Assembly (NCBI RefSeq): GCF_013033965.1
Contig: NZ_WQFE01000007.1
Span: 62,001 to 126,000 of the forward strand
Origin: Ruegeria atlantica
GTDB taxonomy: Bacteria > Pseudomonadota > Alphaproteobacteria > Rhodobacterales > Rhodobacteraceae
Direction: 5' to 3'
DNA: 64,000 nt
The notes beneath the pieces were generated by a model. It was given only the letters and a program-made list of their open reading frames with translations. It did not search any database and was not told the origin of the DNA. Below, one piece after another: positions 35,507-44,428 of this stretch (within the stretch, counting starts at the first letter, position 1; the number at the start of each line of letters is the position of its first letter). The position numbers and the translations under genes were made by a program.

Positions 35507-36598
35507 ATGACCGAAGAACTCAGCCGTACATCTGCCCTTGCCTCACGGCACACCGCTCTTGGCTCAGGGCTTGAGGATTGGAACGGCATGGGTACGGCAT
35601 GGACCTATGACACTGACCCCAATGATGAACATGATGCAGTCCGTGAACGCGTCGGCATGTTTGATATGTCGCCTTTGAAGAAGGTGTTCGTGCGTGGTCC
35701 TGACGCTCAGTCGGTTCTTGACCACCTGACCACGCGGGATCTGTCAAAACTCGCGCCGGGGAAAGCGGCGTATCTCTGCGTTTTGACCGAAAGCGGCGGG
35801 ATCGCCGACGATGCCATCGTGTCCAACAACGGTGACAACGAATGGATGATCGTGCACGGTTCGGGTGACACCATGGCGCTCTTGGAAGCTTCGGCGGCAG
35901 CGCGTGACGTTCAGGTCGAGTTTACCGACGATTTACATGACCTGTCTGTGCAAGGGCCGGCCTCGCTGGACATCCTCAACGCTCATGTCGACATTAACCT
36001 AGCCAATCTGGGCTACTTCGAACATGCGCCTAGTGTACTTTTTGGTCATCCCTGCCGTATTTCACGTACCGGATATTCAGGCGAACGCGGCTACGAGATT
36101 TTTGCAGATGGCTCAGTGATCACCGACATCTGGGACAATCTGGCGGATGTGGGCGTCATGCCTTGTTCCTTCACCGCTCTGGACAAGGTGCGCATCGAAG
36201 CTGGGCTATTGTTTTATGGCTACGACATGACCCAGGAGAATTCCCCGTGGGAGGTCGGCCTCGGCTTCACCGTCAGCAGGACAAAGGACGACTTCCGAGG
36301 CAAATCGATGGTCATGGCCTCAAAAGGTGCCGAAAAAGTTAACAATGTCTGTCTGGACATCAATTACTCCGACATGTTCGAAGGTGGGGAGACGCTGTCC
36401 CTGGACGGCGAAGATGTTGGGGTAATCAACAGCCCCTGTTACTCTCGCCGCCTGAACAAATCGCTTGCGCTTGCCCATGTTCAGCCAGGGCTTGAAATCG
36501 GGACCACTTTAAAGGTCTCAGGAAGTGATTTCGCCACAAACGCAACAATTGTGCCCAGCCCAATTTACGACCCCGAAAAAGCTCGCACACACAGTTAG
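35507..36598 (+). CDS. GcvT-like aminomethyltransferase/folate-dependent demethylase
   Basis: The 363-residue protein has the three-domain T-protein/DmdA fold (ERVGMFDMSPLKKVFVRGPD at about 47-66, LHDLSVQGPASLDI, RTGYSGERGYEIFA, and ALDKVRIEAGLLFYGYDM). The family binds tetrahydrofolate and takes one-carbon groups from amines or sulfonium compounds. No other glycine-cleavage gene is near, so it is not a standard GcvT. It is in an operon with the MttB homologue, suggesting the two hand methyl groups to THF. A GAAAGGAAGAACC ribosome site precedes the ATG. Confidence 0.87.
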   Translation: MTEELSRTSALASRHTALGSGLEDWNGMGTAWTYDTDPNDEHDAVRERVGMFDMSPLKKVFVRGPDAQSVLDHLTTRDLSKLAPGKAAYLCVLTESGGIADDAIVSNNGDNEWMIVHGSGDTMALLEASAAARDVQVEFTDDLHDLSVQGPASLDILNAHVDINLANLGYFEHAPSVLFGHPCRISRTGYSGERGYEIFADGSVITDIWDNLADVGVMPCSFTALDKVRIEAGLLFYGYDMTQENSPWEVGLGFTVSRTKDDFRGKSMVMASKGAEKVNNVCLDINYSDMFEGGETLSLDGEDVGVINSPCYSRRLNKSLALAHVQPGLEIGTTLKVSGSDFATNATIVPSPIYDPEKARTHS

Positions 36599-37088
36599 GG
36601 AGGTCTTGGCATACAGCGAAGGTGCCTGTGTTCCAGATATTCTTCGCTGCTTGCTAGTTACCCCGCCCGCCAGACGCAACCGCGCCCGGGGTGGCTTATG
36701 ACTCAGTCAGCAGTACACTTAGTCATGTGCTGACCACGGATACGGCATCAGAAGGGAAAACTATGCTCGTTGAAACGCAGGCGCACGAAAGTCATCCAAA
36801 TCTACAAGAAAACCGGTAACCTCAGAGCAGCCCAGCTCTTGCTAGGCTAAACCAAGATGTACAGTACAGTCCGGTATCTCGGCGTCGAACTCGAGTAGAC
36901 CTTGACCATCGCCGAAGCCATTGAGATCTAGTGCCAATTGGTCACCTTCGCTGGCGGCCAGGACCTGACGTTCATCTGGGACTTCGGCGGCTGCAATTCA
37001 CCCGCCAAATCGTTCATCCGCCGCCTTTGCATCACAGTCTTCTAAGCGAAAGTTGTCGGAGCGGATTTTGCTGTCAGATAAATCAACG
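36599..37088. other. Gene-free interval with a recombinase relic
   Basis: These 490 bases hold no intact gene. ACCCCG and CGGGGT arms near 36660-36700 could form a hairpin after the GcvT-like gene but lack a T-run. A tyrosine-recombinase tail fragment occupies about 36779-36931 and is listed separately. The remaining bases up to the rhaK stop show nothing I recognise. Confidence 0.5.
36779..36931 (+). pseudogene. Tyrosine recombinase/integrase C-terminal relic
   Basis: One frame reads RRTKVIQIYKKTGNLRAAQL, then LLG-stop-TKMYSTVRYLGVELE, then another stop, then TLTIAEAIEI and a TAG. This is the end of a phage-type integrase whose intact form has LLGHTK…TVRYLGV. The Tyr nucleophile context (VRYLG) remains, the catalytic His codon is now TAA, and the N-terminal part is gone. 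Such short integrases often mark genomic-island borders. Confidence 0.72.
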
Positions 37089-38504
37089 TCATTTTAAAGA
37101 ACTCTGATTTTTGCTTTTATTGGATTCACAATCGCGCAGGGCTTCTCGCCAATTTCTCGCATATGTTTCATATTCGGAGCAGTCATCGGGATTAATCCGT
37201 TTGGCATTCGGGCTCTTCGTTAATTTGCCCGTTTGGGATGCCAACATCGCCGCGCCTTGGCTGGTTCCGGTTACACTGGCGGCAATCTCTACGGTACACG
37301 CCGTTGCGGCAGATAACATCGTGCAATAGCCAGCGTTGGTCGCGAAAGGCCCTTCGACTATGATCGTCCCCTTGTGGCCAGTTAACGATAGGCATTCCGC
37401 TGTCATCATAGCGAGGTAAAAACTGAGTGCTGCACTGCGCTCTGCACTTCCCCGGTTTGGCACTGGTCCGATCCAATGATGCGCGTACCCTTGAAAAGGG
37501 CCGCTTTCAGGCACCACAGCCGGCATCAATAGAGGACCGTTATCCGCAACTGTGCTCATGACCCCCGAGTCATAGATCGCGGCCTGGCCGGCCTGGACTA
37601 CTTCGTATTCTCGACCGCCCATGAAGCGGGCAGAAGGAACGGGTTCGCCCAAACCATTCACGTTAACCAGAACGTCGCGTGATGGGTCCAGCGGCGTTTG
37701 GGGTCCTCCAACCGTCATCACAATTACCCATGTGCCTGTCGAAACTACAGAAAACGGAGGATCGCGCCGCATCACGTGGGGAAAAAGTGAGGCGTTGGAA
37801 TCGTGTATTCCGCAGACAACCTGTGTATCCGGGTTGAGGCCCGTTCGGGCCGTGACGTCAGGCAAAAGAGTACCGATGACATCGGTAGATTTTCGCGCCG
37901 GAGCTATCTTGTCTGAAATGCCCAGATGGTCAGCGAGCGAAGAAAATCGCGCCTCGAATGGGTTCCACAGGTCAGTGTGGCAACCAAGAGAAGAAACATC
38001 GCATGCGAGTACCCCGGTCAGCCGATGAACCCAGTATTGTGGATAAGTAACGATGGCCGCCGTTCGCTCGCAGAGTGATTTGTCCTGCGCGAATTGCCAG
38101 TGAAGTTGCGCACCAAGGTTTAGCCCCATGGGCAACCTTGGAGATCCGGTTTCCTCGAACGCAGGACGCAGCGCGTCATAATCGTTTGCCATCAACTCAG
38201 GCCCGGTGTGTTCATAGTCGAGTATCGGAGCGGTAAGGTTTCCGTCCGTGGCCAAGAGGGCCGCAGAAGCTCCGTGTGTTGTTATTGAAATCGCGTCGAC
38301 GCGGTGCTGTTCATGAAACCTAGCGAGCGTATCAAGGAGAAGTATCCATATCGTCTCAACGTCGAAATGAGGATAGGGCGGCCCTTCAAGAACGGTATTT
38401 GGCCGAGTGACAACAGCCATCTCCGATAGATCATAAGTGTCGACGAGGGCAAGCTTCACGTTGGTCTTGCCGACGTCGATGACTGCGACGTGTTCGGGGG
38501 TCAT
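37089..38504 (-). CDS. rhaK: Rhamnulokinase-type FGGY carbohydrate kinase
   Basis: The 471-residue FGGY kinase has the N-terminal phosphate-binding motif [17 protein letters not shown] (about 5-21), the mid-protein IHDSNAS and STGTWVIVM segments, and a C-terminal [14 protein letters not shown]. It is last in the minus-strand rhaRSTPQUK operon and overlaps rhaU by ATGA. In Rhizobium leguminosarum RhaK phosphorylates rhamnulose and is also needed for rhamnose uptake, so a dual role is likely here (family knowledge). Confidence 0.93.
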   Translation of the reverse strand: MTPEHVAVIDVGKTNVKLALVDTYDLSEMAVVTRPNTVLEGPPYPHFDVETIWILLLDTLARFHEQHRVDAISITTHGASAALLATDGNLTAPILDYEHTGPELMANDYDALRPAFEETGSPRLPMGLNLGAQLHWQFAQDKSLCERTAAIVTYPQYWVHRLTGVLACDVSSLGCHTDLWNPFEARFSSLADHLGISDKIAPARKSTDVIGTLLPDVTARTGLNPDTQVVCGIHDSNASLFPHVMRRDPPFSVVSTGTWVIVMTVGGPQTPLDPSRDVLVNVNGLGEPVPSARFMGGREYEVVQAGQAAIYDSGVMSTVADNGPLLMPAVVPESGPFQGYAHHWIGPVPNRGSAERSAALSFYLAMMTAECLSLTGHKGTIIVEGPFATNAGYCTMLSAATACTVEIAASVTGTSQGAAMLASQTGKLTKSPNAKRINPDDCSEYETYARNWREALRDCESNKSKNQSSLK

Positions 38505-38815
38505 GACATATGGAAGACGGGCGTCAATGGTATCGCCACGGGTTCGTTGTTGGACTTAGTTTCCATGATATCAGCCATATAGGCCCACCAGCGTTGCATG
38601 ATTTCGCGGCTGGGCAAATCGCCCATTTTGTGATCTTCAGCCCGCCAGAGTACGCCAAAAAGTGTGTTGGTTTCTTCATCAAGGTGGATGGAATAATCCG
38701 ACACGCCTGCATTCCTCAACAAATTCACCAATTCTGGCCAAATCTCGTCGTGGCGTTTTTTGTATTCATCCTTACAGCCTGGATTGAGTTGCATCTTGAA
38801 AGCGTATTTTTCCAC
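38501..38815 (-). CDS. rhaU: L-rhamnose mutarotase
   Basis: The GTG at 38815 follows GGAGG by 8 bases and overlaps the rhaQ stop (TAGTG). It gives 104 residues, the family length, and the canonical start [20 protein letters not shown]; an ATG at 38839 would lie within rhaQ. Conserved RHDEIWPEL with the catalytic His, then [13 protein letters not shown] and the ending PLTPVFHMS, identify RhaM/RhaU. It interconverts α- and β-L-rhamnopyranose for the isomerase. It overlaps rhaK by 4 bases. Confidence 0.95.
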   Translation of the reverse strand: MEKYAFKMQLNPGCKDEYKKRHDEIWPELVNLLRNAGVSDYSIHLDEETNTLFGVLWRAEDHKMGDLPSREIMQRWWAYMADIMETKSNNEPVAIPLTPVFHMS

Positions 38816-39798
38816 TAATGCGTCCTCCACATGGACCAAAGCCTGGGTAATGCGATGACCGCGATCAACAAGGCCCCGATCACGATCGACATTACGATCC
38901 CCGGCACGTTCAACAAGCCCAGCCCAAAGGTCACGAGCCCCATGACGAAAGCAGCGATTACCACGCCAGGAATCGAACCCAAACCCCCAAGGATACTGAC
39001 GCCCCCAAGGACGACCATTGTAACGATTTCAAGCTCCCAACCCAGAGCGATGGACGGTCGCGTTGATCCAAGCCTGGATGTCAAGCAAATCGCCGCGACC
39101 CCGGACATGAGCCCGGTCAAAAGGAACAGGATAAATTTCACACGTCCCACGCGAATACCAGAGAAGAGCGCACCGGTGACATTGTTGCCGGTGGCATAAA
39201 CCGCTCGGCCGAAATTGGTCATGTGAAGAATGATGGCATAGATGACCGCAATGAGCGCGAACAACACAATCTCAAACGAAACAACCCACCATACATATCC
39301 CTGACCAAAGAAGGCGAAATCGGGCGGGTAACCGCGAAAGGCTTGATCGCCAAGGACGATGAAGCTGATGCCGCGATACAAGCTCATTGTTCCGATTGTG
39401 ACCACAATGGAAGGCAGACCGAGCCCTGTAACCAAGTACCCATTGACCGCCCCGCACAATAGCCCGACAGAAAGTCCGATCATAACCAACCCCGGTGTGC
39501 CGACGCCCACCTGCACAGCTGCCCCCATGGCGGTGGAGGCGAGCGCGATGATGGCTGCTACGGAAAGATCGATCTCTCCTGAAATGATCAACAGCGCCAT
39601 GGCAAATGCGATCATCGCCTTTTCGGTGAAATTGAAAGTCGCGTCGGAGAGATTCCAAGCATTCAGGAAATAAGGTGAGGCAAATGAGTTTGCGATAAAG
39701 ATGCCAATTGCGACCAGAAACAAAAGGCTTTCCCAACTTTTTAAGCTCTGCTCCAAAGGCGAACGCAGGCGGTCAGGAATGTTCCGGGAGGTGGTCAT
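38815..39798 (-). CDS. rhaQ: L-rhamnose ABC transporter permease
   Basis: The ATG at 39798 overlaps the rhaP stop by ATGA and gives 327 residues of RbsC-type permease: about eight to ten hydrophobic helices, [20 protein letters not shown] at about 70-89, [19 protein letters not shown] at about 128-146, and [21 protein letters not shown] longer frame upstream is only overlap with rhaP. It pairs with RhaP to form the channel. Confidence 0.94.
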   Translation of the reverse strand: MTTSRNIPDRLRSPLEQSLKSWESLLFLVAIGIFIANSFASPYFLNAWNLSDATFNFTEKAMIAFAMALLIISGEIDLSVAAIIALASTAMGAAVQVGVGTPGLVMIGLSVGLLCGAVNGYLVTGLGLPSIVVTIGTMSLYRGISFIVLGDQAFRGYPPDFAFFGQGYVWWVVSFEIVLFALIAVIYAIILHMTNFGRAVYATGNNVTGALFSGIRVGRVKFILFLLTGLMSGVAAICLTSRLGSTRPSIALGWELEIVTMVVLGGVSILGGLGSIPGVVIAAFVMGLVTFGLGLLNVPGIVMSIVIGALLIAVIALPRLWSMWRTH

Positions 39799-40775
39799 GT
39801 CGCGTGCTCCGCGCGTTTCAAGATGATGCGGCCTGGCGAGCGGTTTGCCTGAGCATTCAGAACAACCGCGATAATGATCGCGCCGCCTGAAATCGCCATT
39901 TGCCAGAAAGGAGAGATGTTCACGACAGGTAAGGCGTTGGCGATGATGCCAAGGAACAATGCACCCAGAAGCGCACCCAGCACTGTGCCGATGCCCCCCA
40001 TGATGGATACACCGCCGATCACGCAAGCAGCTACAACGGTCAATTCGAACCCACCCGCGACATCGACGTAGGCCACCGCAAAACGGGAAACCCACAGGTA
40101 TCCGGTAAGGCCGGCTAAAGCCCCCGAAATTGTAAAGGCCCAAAACTGGGTTCGACCGACGTTGATCCCTGCATATGTGGCCGCGTTCGGATTGCCTCCT
40201 GCGGCGTAAAATGAGCGACCAAGGGTCGTTCGCGTCAAAACAATCCAAAATAGAATTACGGCCGAAATGGCTATCCAGCTCAGAACAGGTAATCCAAAAA
40301 TTTCAGTTCTCGGAACTGCCTTGAATGCATCACTCATCTCGTGGCTGTTAACCCACTTGCCTTCGGTAAGAAGGAAGATAACCCCACGAAAGATGGTCAT
40401 GGTACCTAGGGTTACGACGATTGGAGGAATAGCAAGCTTCCAAACCAGTATGCCATTAATCATCCCAAGCAGTATGCCAAACCCTATTGCGATGGCGACG
40501 ATCACGACCATGGGCAGTCCTGGTGCAGCGATGTTGATCAGCGACACGACCATTCCTGTCAGTGCCAGGTTCGCGGCAACGGATAGGTCGATACACTTGG
40601 TGAGGATCACGATCATCTGCCCGATTGCCAGCAAAATGAGCGGTGAGGTGTCATTGAAAACTGCAGCCAGATTGGCTGGCGTGACGAAGGCTGGAAAGCG
40701 CGATGCGATCAGCGCGAGAAGTAATGCGATGGCAATCAGAAGCAAAAGTTCTCGTGAGGCGGATATACGTTTCAT
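39795..40775 (-). CDS. rhaP: L-rhamnose ABC transporter permease
   Basis: The 326-residue RbsC-type permease has the same landmarks as RhaQ (CIDLSVAANLALTGMVVSL, IPPIVVTLGTMTIFRGVIFL, GGVSIMGGIGTVLGALLGAL). The start overlaps the rhaT stop and the end overlaps rhaQ, each by 4 bases, so the transporter genes are translationally chained. Confidence 0.94.
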   Translation of the reverse strand: MKRISASRELLLLIAIALLLALIASRFPAFVTPANLAAVFNDTSPLILLAIGQMIVILTKCIDLSVAANLALTGMVVSLINIAAPGLPMVVIVAIAIGFGILLGMINGILVWKLAIPPIVVTLGTMTIFRGVIFLLTEGKWVNSHEMSDAFKAVPRTEIFGLPVLSWIAISAVILFWIVLTRTTLGRSFYAAGGNPNAATYAGINVGRTQFWAFTISGALAGLTGYLWVSRFAVAYVDVAGGFELTVVAACVIGGVSIMGGIGTVLGALLGALFLGIIANALPVVNISPFWQMAISGGAIIIAVVLNAQANRSPGRIILKRAEHAT

Positions 40776-42319
40776 TGCTCCACCCCCCCGATTCCGGCGG
40801 CGTGGCTGACCAGACTCTCTGGCGATATGTCTTTTCTATCCAGTTCGGCGGCAATACGACCCTCGCGCATCACGATAACGCGGTCCGACATGCCGACAAT
40901 TTCCGGAATTTCCGAGCTCACTAAAATTACGGCGAGCCCCTGCGCAGCAAGTTCAGCCATGAACTCATGCACAGCAGCCTTCGATCCGATGTCGATGCCT
41001 TTGGTCGGTTCATCGAGGATTATGACTTTTGGCTGCGTGGCCAGCCACTTGGCGATCACAACTTTCTGCTGGTTACCACCAGACAGATTTCCGACTTCGG
41101 TGTCCAGGGAGGCAGCACGCAAACTGAGGCGTTCAGTATATTTGCGCGCAAGTTTGAATTCTTCAGCCAGTCTGATGAAGCCATTGCGAGACGTGCGTGA
41201 AAGAGATGGTAAAGTCACGTTCTGGAAAATGGGTAGGGCACCAATGGCACCTTGTTTGCTCCTGTCCTCGGGAACGTAAACTATACCATTTCCCACTGCA
41301 TCCGCCGGTGTTCGAATGGTTGCCGATGCTCCGTCGATTCTTATATCTCCGCCGGACGGACGAGTGATCCCGAAAAGCGCCTGCATGAACTCAGAGCGCC
41401 CCGCGCCGACAAGACCATAGAAACCAAGAAGCTCACCGCGGCGGAGCCTGAATCCGATCCCTGCAAACTCGGTTGGGTGCTCATAGCCTTCGACCACAAG
41501 CACTTCGTCACCGATGTTGTGATCGCGATCCGGAAAGATCTGACTGACATCTCTACCAACCATCATTTTGACGAGTTCTGGTTCGCTTACATCTTCGATG
41601 GCACCTTCACCGACCATCTGGCCATCTCGATACACCGTATAGAAGTCGGCGATCCGGAAAATTTCATCGAACTTGTGGCTGATAAACAAGATCGCCTTAC
41701 CTTGGGCTTTCAAGTCATCGACCAGGTCGTACAGCTCTTCGATTTCCTTCTGACTGAGTGCCGCGGTCGGTTCATCCATGATCACGACACTTGCATCGAT
41801 GGACAGCGCGCGGGCAATTGCGACCAGATGCTTGTTCGCGGTGCCCAGGTCCTTCAGCGTTGCGCCAGGATCTATTTTTGCACCTATGCTGGATAGTAGA
41901 TCGCTTGCGCGAGTGGTCATGGCACTTTTGTCGATTAGCCCAAACCTACCTTTCGGCGCGTGTCCAAGGAAAATATTTTCGGCAACGGACAATTCATCGA
42001 ACAGAACGGTTTCCTGGTGGATTGCCGTTACACCGGCACTTTCAGCCGATTGCGGGGTTGGAAACCGAACCGGCTCGCCTGCAATCCGGATATCGCCCTC
42101 GTCGGGCTGGTAAATTCCAGTCAAGACTTTCACCACGGTCGACTTACCGGCACCGTTTTCGCCGATCAGCGCCGTTACCTTGCCTGGATAGAGCTTCAGC
42201 GATACGTCCGACAGCGCCCGTACACCGGGAAAGGTCTTGGTAATCCCTGCAAGCGACAACAGGGGATCGATATCAGAGGCGGCTCGGATGGACACGTCTG
42301 GTCTGATCTCCAACTGCAT
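40772..42319 (-). CDS. rhaT: L-rhamnose ABC transporter ATP-binding protein (two ABC domains)
   Basis: A 515-residue sugar ATPase with two ABC cassettes. The first has Walker A GENGAGKST and Walker B VVIMDEPTAAL. The second has a degenerate Walker A (GLVGAGRSE), the signature LSGGNQQKVVIAKWL and Walker B VIILDEPTKGID, as in RbsA/MglA. The first cassette's signature is the usual loose form (LGTANKHLVAIARAL). It follows rhaS after 73 bp. The symbol follows Rhizobium usage, not the E. coli RhaT symporter. Confidence 0.94.
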   Translation of the reverse strand: MQLEIRPDVSIRAASDIDPLLSLAGITKTFPGVRALSDVSLKLYPGKVTALIGENGAGKSTVVKVLTGIYQPDEGDIRIAGEPVRFPTPQSAESAGVTAIHQETVLFDELSVAENIFLGHAPKGRFGLIDKSAMTTRASDLLSSIGAKIDPGATLKDLGTANKHLVAIARALSIDASVVIMDEPTAALSQKEIEELYDLVDDLKAQGKAILFISHKFDEIFRIADFYTVYRDGQMVGEGAIEDVSEPELVKMMVGRDVSQIFPDRDHNIGDEVLVVEGYEHPTEFAGIGFRLRRGELLGFYGLVGAGRSEFMQALFGITRPSGGDIRIDGASATIRTPADAVGNGIVYVPEDRSKQGAIGALPIFQNVTLPSLSRTSRNGFIRLAEEFKLARKYTERLSLRAASLDTEVGNLSGGNQQKVVIAKWLATQPKVIILDEPTKGIDIGSKAAVHEFMAELAAQGLAVILVSSEIPEIVGMSDRVIVMREGRIAAELDRKDISPESLVSHAAGIGGVEQ

Positions 42320-42392
42320 TGGCTCGCTTCGATGTCTAAGGGTTTGCAGTTGTTCCGGCGCGGATCAATACCCGCGCCGAAAACTGTTCAAT

Positions 42393-43391
42393 TCAGAATA
42401 TCGACTTGAACTGGTCTATGTTCGAGCTGTCATACGTGAACGGATCCGACATTGCGGCCGAATTGGTGTCGTCCAGCGTTACAGAACCCATGCGACCCAT
42501 CGGAATTTCAGCGCCCGGAGCGGCTTCGGCCCCGCTCGCGATCGCGTGTGCCAACATGGTCGCGGAGTACCCAAGATCAATCGGGTTCCAAATCGCAAAA
42601 CTCTTCGTAGCGCCCGAGTCGACGCAGCCTGCCATTTCAGATGGCAGGCCAAGACCCGTTACGTTGATCTCTCCAATTTTTCCTGCGTCGGTTACAGCTT
42701 GGCAGGATGCCAGGATACCCACTGTCGTCGGCGCGATAATCGCTTTCAGGTTTGGGTGGGACGCCATTAGCCCCTGCGCTTCGCGGTAGGACTTATCTGA
42801 AAGGTCGTCGCCGTAAACCGTTGCAACGAGGTTTACGCCTTCGTAGTTCGGCAAAAACCCTTCTGCTGCCTCAATCCACGCATTCTGGTTGGTCGCTGTC
42901 GCAGATGCTGACAGGATCGCTACGTCACCTCCGTCCGGCATATGATCGGCAGCGAGCTTGATGATCGTGTTCCCGATCAGGTCAGTCGACGATGGGTTCA
43001 GGTGCATCTGGCGACCGCCTTCGGCCACCCCAGAATCCCACGAAATAACAGTGATACCGCGATCCATCGCTTTCTTTAGTGCGGGTACAACCGCGTCAGG
43101 GTCATTTGCCGAGATCGCAATGGCGTCGACGCCCTGCGCGATCAGCGAATTGATGACCTCAATCTGACCTTCTGCGGTGGTATCGGTCGGACCGGTATAA
43201 ATGATCTCGACATTGCCAAGCTCGCCAGCGGCCTCTTCGGCGCCTTCAGCTGCGGCTTCGAAAAAGCCAATGCCGAGAGCCTTTACAACCAAAGCAATGC
43301 GCATGTTGTCCTGTGCTATTGCTGTTGTTCCCATCATACTTGCCGCGAGGCTGAGCCCGACAACAACCGAAGTAAACGTGCGACGTTTCAT
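42393..43391 (-). CDS. rhaS: L-rhamnose ABC transporter substrate-binding protein
   Basis: The 332-residue precursor has a Sec signal peptide (MKRRTFTSVVVGLSLAASMM, cleavage after TTAIA) and a type-I sugar-binding fold (RIALVVKALGIGFFEAAAEG, GVDAIAISANDPDAVVPAL, ATYAT-like hinge regions). It is the second gene of the rha operon and binds rhamnose in the periplasm. The name follows R. leguminosarum and is unrelated to the E. coli AraC-type RhaS. Confidence 0.93.
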   Translation of the reverse strand: MKRRTFTSVVVGLSLAASMMGTTAIAQDNMRIALVVKALGIGFFEAAAEGAEEAAGELGNVEIIYTGPTDTTAEGQIEVINSLIAQGVDAIAISANDPDAVVPALKKAMDRGITVISWDSGVAEGGRQMHLNPSSTDLIGNTIIKLAADHMPDGGDVAILSASATATNQNAWIEAAEGFLPNYEGVNLVATVYGDDLSDKSYREAQGLMASHPNLKAIIAPTTVGILASCQAVTDAGKIGEINVTGLGLPSEMAGCVDSGATKSFAIWNPIDLGYSATMLAHAIASGAEAAPGAEIPMGRMGSVTLDDTNSAAMSDPFTYDSSNIDQFKSIF

Positions 43392-43438
43392 TTTGATCCT
43401 CCCTCAAGGTCATATTGTGTAGTTCGTCTATGAATCGA

Positions 43439-44242
43439 TTATGAGGCCGCCTCTTCGCTTTGAATGCCGCCTGAATTTGCGACGACCAGTTTCACACCTG
43501 CAGCTTCCAGCATGGCCGCCGCATTGTCCGGGATACCGTCGTCAGTAATGACGGTAGAGATACGTTCAAGCGGGCACAAAACGAGGCTCGACCGTTGACT
43601 GAATTTCGAACTGTCAACTAGAACGACGAGTTCGTCGGCCTGGCCGATGAGTTTTTGCTCGGCTTGGATCAGGAGTGGGTCGGCTTCCATAAGGCCAATT
43701 GCACTAAGCCCTTGTGCACCCATGAACATGCGTCTCGCATAGAAATTGCGCGTTACATCATTGTCAAACGGCGACAGGATAATGTTCTGTTCGCGGTATA
43801 TCGCACCACCCGACAGCATGACTGTGTTTTTGGAGTGCTTCAGCAAATGCTCGGCAATTGGAAACGAGTTTGTAAAAACTTGAAGCCGACGGCTGGCTAG
43901 TGGATGCACCATCTGGAACGTCGTCGTGCCGCCATTGATTATGATACTGTCGCCATCTTCGCACATCCCAACAGCCGCGCGCGCGATGGCTTGCTTCTCC
44001 TTGATCCTCAGCGTTTCGTTTACCGCAAAGGGCCGACCGGCAAGTCCAACGAACTGGGGAGGCGTCATGGCCTCAGCGCCACCGCGTACACGGCGGAGTT
44101 TCTGTTGCATATGCAGGTTGGATATGTCGCGCCGGATTGTTGCCTCGGAAGCACCCGTCAAGCTGCACAAGTCAACTACGGTTACCACCGGGCGATCCTG
44201 AACCGCTGAAAGGATGACTCTATGTCGTTCTTTTTCGTGCAA
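43439..44242 (-). CDS. rhaR: DeoR-family transcriptional repressor of rhamnose genes
   Basis: The 267-residue regulator has the DeoR helix-turn-helix at residues 5-58 (ASEATIRRDISNLHMQQKLR) and a sugar-phosphate-sensing domain (NGGTTTFQMVHPL, VLVDSSKFSQRSSLVLCPL) with the usual DSSKF motif. It leads the minus-strand operon. Dense CAATCA/TGATTG half-sites in the divergent region before rhaD are its likely operators. The inducer is probably a rhamnose-phosphate pathway intermediate. Confidence 0.93.
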   Translation of the reverse strand: MHEKERHRVILSAVQDRPVVTVVDLCSLTGASEATIRRDISNLHMQQKLRRVRGGAEAMTPPQFVGLAGRPFAVNETLRIKEKQAIARAAVGMCEDGDSIIINGGTTTFQMVHPLASRRLQVFTNSFPIAEHLLKHSKNTVMLSGGAIYREQNIILSPFDNDVTRNFYARRMFMGAQGLSAIGLMEADPLLIQAEQKLIGQADELVVLVDSSKFSQRSSLVLCPLERISTVITDDGIPDNAAAMLEAAGVKLVVANSGGIQSEEAAS

Positions 44243-44285
44243 GTGCGCCTCCCGTGACCTGAACCGTGCGCAGATTCGGCCCTTC

Positions 44286-44358
44286 TGTCAATCATTTTCA
44301 ATCATGAATCATCAAATTGCGCTAAATGCTGATTGTATTTGATTGTTAGTGATTGACA
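44286..44358. promoter_or_regulatory. Clustered RhaR half-sites in the rhaR-rhaD divergent promoter
   Basis: TGTCAATCA (44286-44294) and CAATCA (44299-44304) on one side face TGATTG (44330-44335), TTGATTG (about 44339-44345) and TGATTGACA (44350-44358) on the other. The outer arms are inverted (TGTCAATCA/TGATTGACA). DeoR repressors commonly bind several such repeats and loop the DNA. The block lies 44 bp from the rhaR start and 70 bp from the rhaD start, so it could control both directions. Confidence 0.75.
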
Positions 44359-44428
44359 TGTCGCCATATCAGATTAAGGCTCTAAACAACATCTTCCCAT
44401 CTCCGAACTGGGCGACAGAGAGGACAAA

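Noticed and set aside
36660..36700. Rho-independent terminator after the GcvT-like gene
   Set aside because: The GC-rich arms are present but the loop is long and no T-run follows.
39799..40248. A longer N-terminus for RhaQ
   Set aside because: The added residues lie entirely inside rhaP in another frame, and the ATG at 39798 has the ATGA overlap and the normal family start.
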